From contig JAHIOG010000019.1 of assembly GCA_018895675.1 (NCBI GenBank), forward strand, positions 1 through 11,783: 11,783 nt of DNA. Reading direction: 5' to 3'. The notes under the pieces are model-generated. The model made no database searches. It worked only from the letters and a program-made list of their open reading frames with translations, and was not told the origin of the DNA. Shown one piece after another: positions 1 to 6,513 of the stretch; positions within the stretch are counted from its first letter, which is position 1, and each line of letters starts with the position of its first letter. Origin of the DNA: a bacterium. GTDB taxonomy: Bacteria; Fidelibacterota; UBA2242. The position numbers and the translations under genes are program-made.

Positions 1-366
1 CACGCTACGAATGGAAGGATACGTCAAATATTTGGATTCTCAACAAGGTTGATTCATTCAGTCTCAGATAATCTATTAATAGAGCAAATTACTACTGATA
101 TTGCATTACCTATAATTAAAAGAGAAGTTGAAGATAAACTAAGACAGAATAATATTACAAGAAGAGAAAAAATGGTATTGGAGGAAATCGCTGAAAATCC
201 GGGAATTTCACCATCTATCCTTAGCAGTAAGATAAGCTTATCTTTACCAAATCTTTCAAGATTGCTTTCCCATTTGTTAAAAGCAAGATTTGTATCGTTT
301 GAGCGAGCTGGTAGAATTCGGAGGTATAATGTTTCATCAGATGTTCTGATTGCTCTTACAAAATAG
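1..366 (+). CDS. Winged-helix DNA-binding protein, C-terminal part (5' end outside window)
   Basis: The reading frame is open from base 1 to the TAG at 364-366, so about 121 C-terminal residues are visible. The last ~65 residues look like a winged helix-turn-helix: a helix rich in charged residues (TRREKMVLEEIAEN), then PGISPSILSSKISLSLPNLSRLLSHLL as helix-turn-recognition helix, then a wing (FERAGRIRRYNV). The part before it begins TNGRIRQIF and continues through ITTDIALPIIKREV, which resembles the sensor-2/lid helix of AAA+ ATPases; a C-terminal wHTH after such a lid is a common arrangement. A TTG at 49 could serve as a start, but no ribosome binding site precedes it and the frame continues upstream, so I treat the gene as truncated by the window edge. 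The wHTH call is fairly firm; the ATPase idea is inference. It converges on the saccharopine genes and is probably unrelated to them. Confidence 0.7.
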   Translation, partial: HATNGRIRQIFGFSTRLIHSVSDNLLIEQITTDIALPIIKREVEDKLRQNNITRREKMVLEEIAENPGISPSILSSKISLSLPNLSRLLSHLLKARFVSFERAGRIRRYNVSSDVLIALTK

Positions 367-391
367 AATATTGGCGAAAGATGTAATTTTT

Positions 392-415
392 GTTACAAAG
401 CTGGGGCTTTGTAAC
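392..415. other. Perfect 10-bp stem-loop in the convergent gap
   Basis: The arms at 392-401 (gttacaaagc) and 406-415 (gctttgtaac) pair perfectly across a 4-base loop (tggg). It lies 25 bases after the stop of the winged-helix gene. No T-run follows on either strand, so it is not a textbook intrinsic terminator; it may protect the 3' end of the transcript or act together with the stronger hairpin at 441-472. Confidence 0.5.
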
Positions 416-440
416 GAGTAAGACATGATGGTTATTATTA

Positions 441-472
441 AAACCGTCCGGATTATTCAACCCGGACGGTTT
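441..472 (-). terminator. Bidirectional intrinsic terminator, strongest on the minus strand
   Basis: The arms 441-451 (aaaccgtccgg) and 462-472 (ccggacggttt) form a perfect 11-bp GC-rich stem around a 10-base loop. Read on the minus strand the stem is followed by a U-rich tail (GGTTTTAATAAT), and it starts 24 bases after the stop codon of the saccharopine dehydrogenase gene, so it should end that operon. On the plus strand only three T's follow, so it would be a weaker terminator for the winged-helix gene, about 75 bases after its stop. Confidence 0.8.
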
Positions 473-495
473 CTGATACCATTTAAAAAAGTTGT

Positions 496-1815
496 TTATA
501 AAGCGTATTCTTTCTCTTTGCAGACGATGTCCATAGTTTCCAGTTCATCTAAAACAGGATTATAAATTTCCGGCAACACAGGAGTATGAACACCAGTGAC
601 ATCAATTTTCCCCTTTAGTATCATCTTTGTAGCAATCGCCGCCGGCAGACTGACGGTTCTTGACATTGAGGAATCACCATGGGGAATACCGTAATCAACG
701 AGTGTTGAGGTGATGCGTTTTTTCTTGTCGGTCCACTCGGCTAAAAAGTCGTGATAGAGCACGATCATGTCGCGTTCGCCCTCTTTATAGGGCATTTTTT
801 CGAGGAAGCGTGCTGTCATAATATCTATATATGTATTTTCTTCCGGAAGCGGATCGCTGCTGAAAAGTCCCAGCCATTCCAGGCGATCGAGAACTTCTTC
901 GGAAGAATCCTCGCCGAGGAATATTTTTGTGGCTTCACGGGTGCTGATACCTTTCTGTGCATTGACGAGGCAGCGGGTAAGATCGTCGTATGAAAGACCT
1001 TTTAGATCATTGCGTTCGGTCTCATCGAGAACGCCAAGACGAACGATGCAGATCAATGTTTTACACCAGCCGGTGTTGCGGATAGTGCCGCGAAACATGG
1101 TTTTAACATCATTTAATCCGTAGGTCTCAATATAGGGAATAGAATTGCGGTTGGGATAGGTCTCATATTCCGGTTCGCCTTCGATATGAAGCGACCAGTG
1201 ATTTCTGAAAAGATCTTTACCATCGATCTCAACGATTTTTCCCCCTTTCATATACTTGGCATCATTGCGACCTGCCATTAAGACGCCGCGGGGACTCCAG
1301 CTGAATTTGTATCCATAGGGATTATCATTGGCTTCCGGCGCCGGTAATCCACCGCAATATGAGCGGAAACTGATAACTTTGCCGCCGCTGTTTTCCACCG
1401 CGTGAATTATGCGCATTGCAGACATGTGGTCAATACCGGGATCAACACCGATCTCATTCAGAATAATAATACCGGCGTCTTTGGCTCTCTGATCCAGCGC
1501 TTTCATCGCATCGCTGATGTAAGAGGTCGTTACCATGTTTTTCTTGTACTTGATGCACAGTTCGGCAACCTTAACGTGATAGATATAAGGCAACAAACTG
1601 ATTGCCAGATCGCACTCTTTTACCAGTTCTTCCAGCTGGGCGTCGTCTCTGACATTCAGCGCCCGGGCTTCGCCACGGGGATGTCCGTCGATTAACTTAA
1701 CCGCTTTGCTGGCAGTTCTACTGGCAACCTTAACATGAAATTCAGGAACGTCTAACAGATACCTGACCAGCGGTCGTGAAACCAGTCCTGCTCCCAAAAC
1801 CAAAACATTTTTCAT
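496..1815 (-). CDS. Saccharopine dehydrogenase (L-glutamate-forming), AASS/Lys9 type
   Basis: 439 residues. The enzyme oxidises saccharopine to L-glutamate and 2-aminoadipate 6-semialdehyde with NAD(P)+, the second step of lysine breakdown by the saccharopine route, in the cytoplasm. The N-terminus is a Rossmann nucleotide-binding fold with GAGLVSRP at residues 8-15. Characteristic family blocks follow in order: SLLPY (73-77), GVDPGIDHM (123-131), CGGLPAPE (154-161), KFSWSPRGVL (170-179), YPNRNS (220-225) and FRGTIRNTGWC (241-251). These match the SDH half of animal/plant AASS closely, and the length equals that half. The start ATG at 1815 is preceded by a purine-rich GGGAGAGAG. It lies 150 bases downstream of the LKR gene on the same strand and is probably co-transcribed with it. 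The reverse (lysine biosynthesis, as in fungal Lys9) is possible, but the LKR partner favours catabolism. Confidence 0.93.
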   Translation of the reverse strand: MKNVLVLGAGLVSRPLVRYLLDVPEFHVKVASRTASKAVKLIDGHPRGEARALNVRDDAQLEELVKECDLAISLLPYIYHVKVAELCIKYKKNMVTTSYISDAMKALDQRAKDAGIIILNEIGVDPGIDHMSAMRIIHAVENSGGKVISFRSYCGGLPAPEANDNPYGYKFSWSPRGVLMAGRNDAKYMKGGKIVEIDGKDLFRNHWSLHIEGEPEYETYPNRNSIPYIETYGLNDVKTMFRGTIRNTGWCKTLICIVRLGVLDETERNDLKGLSYDDLTRCLVNAQKGISTREATKIFLGEDSSEEVLDRLEWLGLFSSDPLPEENTYIDIMTARFLEKMPYKEGERDMIVLYHDFLAEWTDKKKRITSTLVDYGIPHGDSSMSRTVSLPAAIATKMILKGKIDVTGVHTPVLPEIYNPVLDELETMDIVCKEKEYAL

Positions 1816-1873
1816 ACTCTCTCTCCCTTAGTTTTTAAAAAATTACTGCTATTTTTGTAAAGAAAAATTGTAT

Positions 1874-1919
1874 CATCCAGCCCCGATAAATCGGGATTTC
1901 GCTTCGCTCAACATCCAGC
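1874..1919. repeat. Short palindromic insert flanked by 8-bp direct repeats
   Basis: Within the 150-bp gap between the two lysine catabolism genes, catccagc occurs at 1874-1881 and again at 1912-1919. Between the copies is a 30-bp block containing the hairpin cccgat-aa-atcggg (1882-1895) and cgcttcgct. The look is of a small palindromic element inserted with target duplication, or a REP-like intergenic repeat. As it lies inside the operon its hairpin could modulate expression of the downstream gene, but no T-run follows it. Confidence 0.4.
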
Positions 1920-1965
1920 ATCGATTTTGTGAGTATAGCGCTTATCTTATTACTCTTATTGATCA

Positions 1966-3318
1966 TTACTTACTTTTTGGCTCTGCTTGCCCCTTCGGGG
2001 GCTTGTCCGGGTTCTTTATAAAATCTCGCATATAGATAAAATCAGGAGTAAACTCGCCATTATATAAAATAGTCGCTTTTTTGAATTCCGGCGGCAGATT
2101 GACTGCTTCAAAGTTTTGTACAAAATCGGTTTTCACTAACACGGGGATAAAATCCTTTAACACGTTGCTGAAAACAGTCGAGGATTCCTTTGGGAGTTCA
2201 CATGGTAAATTGTCAACCGCCAGAACAACCGGTCCATTTCCTTCCGTACCGTACTGAATATCCTCTTTAATTGGATCATAAACATAAACCGGGTTTCCCG
2301 AATCGGTTTCTTTGAGATTGCACTCGATGGAACCGTCAATATCACAGGTAATATCGCCGATGACTTTGAGAGGAAGACCAGCCCCGGATTCGTAGCGCTC
2401 TTTCAGATATTTCCGGGTGACCAGTTTTGGATACATTGTATTCCAGTAAATCGCATTAATCAGTACCGATAAATAGGGCAAATATCGTTCGAATTTTGAT
2501 TCATATTTTTCAGGATGAATATAATAATCCTGAAGATCAAATTTAGAATTCGGATCTTTGGGCTGAGCCAGATGCTCTTCTTTGAAAACAACTTTATACA
2601 GATGATGACGGGAATAATTTTTTTCTTTATAAAATGATTCGAGTTCTTCCGGTTTGAGTTCAATGAAGGGAAACAGATCGAACATCTCCTGCGCCCCTCT
2701 GGATACATTTCCATACCCGGCGAACCCGAAGATCATTGGACTCAGCGTATCCGGAAGACCCTCAGCAGTCAACTGTTTCCCCTTTTTCCTGTACGCATCT
2801 TTTGCCGCTTCGAGGCTGGGATAGTTTAATGCCTGTTTTAAGTTACTGAAAATTGTATGATGAACTTCATTGGTTAACCGGCTGCTTAATGCCCAGAAAG
2901 AATCGATCATTCCGGCAATACCGGCAAATCTGCCGAAGAAAACCAGCCGCCTGTCCCGATTATCGACAATTTTTTCATAATCGATGAGTGTGGTTTTGAG
3001 ATCAACCATGCGCTTGAGTAAGGGCATGTTGTAGAATTGACCTTTGATCGTATGTGAGAAGAATACATATTTTTTGCCAGGAAGGAAAAACTCAACGGGT
3101 ATTTCTTTAACGGCGAACACAATATCGCAATTTGACAAGTCTTCCTGCACTACAGCGCCTGTGCTCCTGTATTCCTCATCTGAAAATGCTCTTATTGTCG
3201 ATGGTTGAATAAAAAATTCAACAGCGAAATGATCCCGTAAATCCCGAATATGATCCGGTATTAACGGAACACGGGCTTCCCATTGGTTTTTGTCTTCACG
3301 TCTGATGCCGATGCGCAT
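1966..3318 (-). CDS. Lysine-ketoglutarate reductase (saccharopine-forming), AASS N-terminal half type
   Basis: 450 residues. It condenses L-lysine with 2-oxoglutarate to saccharopine using NAD(P)H, the first step of the saccharopine pathway. The N-terminus GIRREDKNQWEARVPLIP (residues 4-21) is the alanine dehydrogenase/PNT-like N-terminal domain in the AASS version. Further AASS-like blocks are YVFFSHTIKGQ (84-94), LIDYEK (111-116), the Rossmann loop GFAGYGNVSRGAQ (198-210), INAIYW (288-292 region) and GDITCDIDGSIEC (321-333). The fungal lysine-forming Lys1 starts differently and is shorter, so the LKR type is preferred. The C-terminal tail, rich in Pro and Lys (NPDKPPKGQAEPKSK), ends where the eukaryotic linker to SDH would begin. 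ATG at 3318 is preceded by GAGGGA. It is first in a two-gene unit with SDH, behind a consensus-like promoter about 230 nt upstream. Confidence 0.92.
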   Translation of the reverse strand: MRIGIRREDKNQWEARVPLIPDHIRDLRDHFAVEFFIQPSTIRAFSDEEYRSTGAVVQEDLSNCDIVFAVKEIPVEFFLPGKKYVFFSHTIKGQFYNMPLLKRMVDLKTTLIDYEKIVDNRDRRLVFFGRFAGIAGMIDSFWALSSRLTNEVHHTIFSNLKQALNYPSLEAAKDAYRKKGKQLTAEGLPDTLSPMIFGFAGYGNVSRGAQEMFDLFPFIELKPEELESFYKEKNYSRHHLYKVVFKEEHLAQPKDPNSKFDLQDYYIHPEKYESKFERYLPYLSVLINAIYWNTMYPKLVTRKYLKERYESGAGLPLKVIGDITCDIDGSIECNLKETDSGNPVYVYDPIKEDIQYGTEGNGPVVLAVDNLPCELPKESSTVFSNVLKDFIPVLVKTDFVQNFEAVNLPPEFKKATILYNGEFTPDFIYMRDFIKNPDKPPKGQAEPKSK

Positions 3319-3554
3319 ATTCCCTCTACAATTCCCTAAAAACTTTAGAAATTTAAGTGTTTTAAAATCGAAAAGGAAAGGGTTTAAAAAAAAATTTTCA
3401 ATTCACAGAATTCAATCGGATAGACTGGATCTATCCCAAAGAGGACTAAATGAGTCAGAATATTTTTTCAATGGAAATATCTTTATTGCCATAAATAAAC
3501 CGATTATATTTGGGTCATGGCACTACTAACTGGTTTTTATTTTGTTTTAGGGTG

Positions 3555-3584
3555 ATAATAATATAAGAAACAAATCGGTGTCAA
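3555..3584 (-). promoter_or_regulatory. Sigma70-type promoter for the LKR-SDH operon
   Basis: On the minus strand there is a perfect -35 TTGACA (bases 3584-3579) and, after 18 bases, TATTAT as -10 (3560-3555). Transcription would start near 3548, leaving a leader of about 230 nt before the LKR start at 3318. The -35 box lies inside a small dyad GTGT-TG-ACAC, which may be incidental. I recognise no known riboswitch in the leader, which is A+T-rich with a run of T's about 70 nt before the gene. Confidence 0.6.
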
Positions 3585-3604
3585 CACTGGAACGTAGGCG
3601 CCGG

Positions 3605-3900
3605 AATGGTAGTGTCAAAAGTTTTATGAAAAAATGAAAAATACCCGGTCGGCATTTAAAGCACTTGACCGGATTGATTTAAGCCCTTCCCCATCGGGAT
3701 CCCTCGGGACTGGGTTAGTGGGATTTTGCGTTATTTATGTCAACCGGTTTTACCGGATGTTATTCATGTTAATCCCCTTGCGGGGATTTAGAGATGGGAT
3801 GAAAGGCTCCCGGATTGTGCAGGGATTTGTCTTGCGTTATGAACCTAACCTGGATAAACCAGAGCCAAAAAGAAAAAGAGTTAAAAGTGAAAAATGAATA
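3605..3900. other. Gene-free, palindrome-rich intergenic block
   Basis: Together with the leader to its left and the repeat to its right, this belongs to a 789-base stretch without a credible gene. The block is more G+C-rich than its surroundings and holds several short palindromes: ccggtc/gaccgg (3645-3650 and 3667-3672), gggatccc (3696-3703), aaccggtt (3742-3749) and the hairpin aatcccc-ttgc-ggggatt (3771-3788). The 9-mer ttgcgttat occurs twice, at 3726 and 3832. An 87-codon open frame (3634-3897) crosses it but lacks a ribosome binding site and has no protein-like pattern. It looks like a decayed or dispersed intergenic repeat; copies elsewhere in the genome would decide. Confidence 0.45.
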
Positions 3901-3920
3901 GGTAGTTCCAGTCCAGGCGA

Positions 3921-4004
3921 TTCTGGTTACTGGATACTTGATAATTAATAATTGTTTTTTTTCCAGTATCAGCAACCAATATCCAGTAACAAGTATCAAG
4001 TATC
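3921..4004. repeat. Degenerate minisatellite-like repeat in both orientations
   Basis: Variants of the units CCAGTAAC and ATCAAGTATC occur on both sides of a run of eight T's. On the left they appear as gttactgg (3926-3933) and gatacttgat (3933-3942). On the right they are inverted, as ccagtaac (3983-3990) and atcaagtatc (3995-4004), with further degenerate units (ccagtatcag, caaccaatat) at 3963-3982. The order of units on the right is a permutation of the left, so this is better read as scrambled tandem units than as one clean hairpin. No coding function is likely. Confidence 0.55.
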
Positions 4005-4107
4005 TGATTTGAATAATGATCATTTATCATGCAAAAAACTTTTACAAAAAAAACAAGAAAATCTAGTAAGGGACTAAAATATATAACGGAATTATAAGGA
4101 GGAGAAG

Positions 4108-4689
4108 ATGAAACGGATTTTATTTTTCATATTTGCGGTTTTCTTACTTTTTTCCTGCCAGAGAGATTTGAGTGAATTTGATTATTTGGTTCAGCCTCAA
4201 ATAGTCTATAAACAAGCTCAAACGATGCTTGTCGTTGAAATGAAAGGCGACCCGAATGTAGTTGGTAAAGAAGCGTATAAGCAATTATTCAAAACGTTTT
4301 TTACATTGAAAAAACAATTTAGAGATATTCAAATGGCGCCGCCGCGGGCACGTTGGTCATTATCAATTGATACACCGGTAGATGAATGGGTTGGATTATA
4401 CGCAATTCCGATACCCGAATCCGTTGATCAATTACCTGAACTCAAAAGTGTCTCACCTAACGCCCGGATTGAAACCTGGTATGGGTGCGATGTAACAGAG
4501 ATTTTACATATCGGCGCCTATATGGATGAGACGCCGACAATTGAGAAGTTAAAAGCATTCATCAGTGAACGTGGTTATGAAATCAGCGGCGATCATGAAG
4601 AGGAATATCTGAAAGGTCCCGGAATGTTCTTTAAAGGTAATCCGAAAAAATATCGCACGATAATTCGATATGAGCTTGTAAAAAAATAA
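4108..4689 (+). CDS. Lipoprotein with GyrI-like small-molecule-binding domain
   Basis: 193 residues. Residues 1-16 form a lipoprotein signal (KR, then a hydrophobic core) with the lipobox LFSC, so Cys17 should be lipidated and the protein anchored in the cell envelope. The rest, about residues 30-192, resembles the GyrI-like/AraC effector-binding domain: PPRARWSLSIDTP (78-90), VGLYAIPIPE (95-104), then the typical HIGAYMDETPTIEKLKAFI (134-152), RGYEISGDHEEEYLKGPG (155-172) and a final beta strand (TIIRYEL). Such domains bind small, often cationic or hydrophobic, ligands when attached to transcription regulators; stand-alone lipidated versions are of unknown role. The Shine-Dalgarno aaggagga (4096-4103) is excellent and fixes the start at 4108. 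It is a single gene, converging with the YfcC pair after a gap of only 34 bases. Confidence 0.78.
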   Translation: MKRILFFIFAVFLLFSCQRDLSEFDYLVQPQIVYKQAQTMLVVEMKGDPNVVGKEAYKQLFKTFFTLKKQFRDIQMAPPRARWSLSIDTPVDEWVGLYAIPIPESVDQLPELKSVSPNARIETWYGCDVTEILHIGAYMDETPTIEKLKAFISERGYEISGDHEEEYLKGPGMFFKGNPKKYRTIIRYELVKK

Positions 4690-4723
4690 CGGAACATGAA
4701 TTTATATAGAGACTGAATGACGG

Positions 4724-4927
4724 TTATTTATTAGCGCTCGGGGTGGCGCTGACATCTTGATCTTTTGCAGAATCACTTTCCAACTCAACTATACATCTGC
4801 CGTTCTTGGGAACAATACGTTTTAACTTCTTGCAGTAGAGTCCGATAAAGGTCCGGCAGGAGAGGGAACCGTCGGATAACTTCTCAGGAAATTCGGCATA
4901 TTCACAATGCAGGTCGCAGTATTTCAT
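4724..4927 (-). CDS. Small Cys-rich protein coupled to the YfcC carrier
   Basis: 67 residues with five cysteines: C4, C8, C24, C32 and C45, plus His7. The first ~46 residues carry all of them, in the pattern CxxHC, SCRTF, LYCKKLKR, GRC; the last ~20 are hydrophilic and probably disordered. No signal peptide or membrane segment is present, so it is presumably cytoplasmic and may bind a metal or form an iron-sulfur or zinc site; that is inference. The ATG at 4927 lies 3 bases after the stop codon of the YfcC gene, and its ribosome binding site (GGGGTGG) is formed by the last YfcC codons, so translation is very likely coupled. I do not recognise a named family, but the compact, ordered Cys pattern argues for a real conserved gene rather than chance. 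Confidence 0.7.
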   Translation of the reverse strand: MKYCDLHCEYAEFPEKLSDGSLSCRTFIGLYCKKLKRIVPKNGRCIVELESDSAKDQDVSATPSANK

Positions 4928-4930
4928 ATG

Positions 4931-6334
4931 TTACCACCCCATAATAAACGGTGGGATTAGCAGGATAAAGCCGACGATTAAAAAGATAATTTCCAGCGGA
5001 ATGATCCATCTTGCCCATTTTTCCCATGAAATTCCCGACAGAGTTAAGACGCCCATTGTGATGGCGGAAGTAGGCACGATCATATTACTGAAACCATCTC
5101 CAAACTGAAAGGCTAACACGGCTGTCTGGCGTGTAACGCCGACAATATCAGCCAGCGGAATCATGATAGGCATTGTAAGAGCGGCTTTAGCGCTGCCGGA
5201 AGGTACGAAAAAATTGATGATTGAATGAATCACAAACATTGCCTGGGAGGAAATAATAGGATGGAGATTCTTAATTGAACTGGCGAGACCATATAGCATC
5301 GTATCGATAATTCTACCATCTTCAGCTATAATCAAAATACCACGAGCAAGAACAATTATTAATGCAGTGCCGACCATATCCCGGGCTCCGGATATAAAAG
5401 CGTCGGTAAATTCTTTAATTGATAATCTGCCGACAATTCCTACAAGAATACCGGTCAGGAAAAAAACGGCGCATATCTCTTCTATATACCACTGATATTT
5501 TAGAACGCCGATTACCATTCCTACCATGCCCAATGCAAATGTCCAGAGCGCCAGTTTGTGACGTTTTGAAATGCCTTTGAAATTTTCTAAATCACCGATA
5601 TGGAGATTTTTACGTTTTTCTTCATCCATATCGAATGTCAGGCTCTTTTCAGGGCGCTTTTTAATTTTTGCAGCGTACATCATCACAAAGGTAATGGCAA
5701 CGGCTGTGCAGATAATCCATGAAATGATACGATACCCGATTCCCGAAAACAGTGGCAGATCGGCAATTTGCTGAGCAATTCCAATGGTGAACGGGTTCAG
5801 GAACGCACCGGCAAATCCTGCCCCGGCGGGAACAAAGGGGATCGCAACACCAACAATAGAGTCATATCCCAGCGCGAGAGTGAGGGGCACAAAGATCAGA
5901 ATAAAAGGAATGACCTCTTCACCCATCCCGAAACTGCCGCCGCCCAGCGAAAATATTACCATAAAAATTGGTATATAAAGTATTTCAATTATTGGAGATT
6001 TATCATGGGCTTTGGCTACAGCCATAATGGCGGCGTCGATTGCCCTCGTTTTTGCTAAAATCGCAAACACGCCGCCGACAATCAGGACAAAGCCGACGAT
6101 CAGAGCGGCGCTTTTATTTGTGAACCCTCGTATGGGCGCCATCAGGATCGCGCCAATTCCCTGGGGATTGCTTTCAACGGAATGAAAAGAACCGGCTACT
6201 ACGACTTCACGACCATTCTTGGCGCTTCGATTGTATTCGCCGCTGGGAATGATCCAGGTCAAGACAGCGGTAACAACAATGATCGAGAAAATCAGGAAGT
6301 AAGTATTCGGCGCTTTGAATTTTGATAGTTTCAA
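4931..6334 (-). CDS. YfcC-family membrane carrier (DcuC/ArcD-like superfamily)
   Basis: 467 residues, mostly hydrophobic with about 11-13 predicted membrane helices, the normal length for YfcC proteins. Family hallmarks are TWIIPSGEY near the first helix (26-34), GGGSFGMGEE (131-140), NPFTIGIAQ (180-188), NFFVPSGSAKAALTMP (374-389) and FQFGDGFSNMIVPTS (409-423). The two related NxxxP/GS-rich re-entrant segments reflect the inverted repeat of this ion-transporter-like fold. A hydrophilic loop lies around 223-262. Family members are annotated as C4-dicarboxylate, arginine/ornithine or short-chain acid carriers; the substrate cannot be told from sequence. The start is a TTG (6334), with AAAGGGAT a few bases upstream; there is no in-frame ATG near. 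It heads a two-gene unit with the Cys-rich protein and is divergent from the epimerase gene. Confidence 0.88.
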   Translation of the reverse strand: MKLSKFKAPNTYFLIFSIIVVTAVLTWIIPSGEYNRSAKNGREVVVAGSFHSVESNPQGIGAILMAPIRGFTNKSAALIVGFVLIVGGVFAILAKTRAIDAAIMAVAKAHDKSPIIEILYIPIFMVIFSLGGGSFGMGEEVIPFILIFVPLTLALGYDSIVGVAIPFVPAGAGFAGAFLNPFTIGIAQQIADLPLFSGIGYRIISWIICTAVAITFVMMYAAKIKKRPEKSLTFDMDEEKRKNLHIGDLENFKGISKRHKLALWTFALGMVGMVIGVLKYQWYIEEICAVFFLTGILVGIVGRLSIKEFTDAFISGARDMVGTALIIVLARGILIIAEDGRIIDTMLYGLASSIKNLHPIISSQAMFVIHSIINFFVPSGSAKAALTMPIMIPLADIVGVTRQTAVLAFQFGDGFSNMIVPTSAITMGVLTLSGISWEKWARWIIPLEIIFLIVGFILLIPPFIMGW

Positions 6335-6402
6335 TCTTTGATCCCTTTTTTACGATATAGTACAGCGGTTATTAATTTATTTTGATCATAATATTAAGTG
6401 GA

Positions 6403-6431
6403 AATATAACAGCTTCCGTTTATCAGTACAA
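6403..6431 (-). promoter_or_regulatory. Possible extended -10 promoter for the YfcC unit
   Basis: On the minus strand TTGTAC (6431-6426) is followed after 17 bases by TATATT (6408-6403), and the -10 is preceded by TGT, an extended -10 feature. Transcription would start near 6396 and give a leader of about 60 nt. The -35 matches the consensus only in its first half, so the call rests mainly on the -10 and the correct spacing. Confidence 0.4.
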
Positions 6432-6513
6432 GATATTGCATGTGAACTTGTGTAAAACTCAAATGCTGTGTAAATTTTCATGCAATTGAAATAAAATGAC
6501 GGAGTGTTTCAGC

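Noticed and set aside
3..71. A second open frame from the left edge (22 codons ending in TAA at 69-71), which could be the end of an upstream gene overlapping a TTG start at 49.
   Set aside because: It is too short to judge, and the other frame is also open to the edge, runs into a clear winged helix and lacks a ribosome binding site at 49.
3290..3529. 79-codon plus-strand frame overlapping the LKR start.
   Set aside because: It overlaps a firm gene and its promoter leader, and shows no domain-like pattern.
3319..3548. Lysine riboswitch ahead of the lysine catabolism operon.
   Set aside because: I could not find the conserved multi-helix layout; the leader is A+T-rich with only one weak 6-bp stem (3418-3436).
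3634..3897. 87-codon plus-strand open frame.
   Set aside because: It has no ribosome binding site, an odd composition, and crosses a palindrome-rich repeat-like block.
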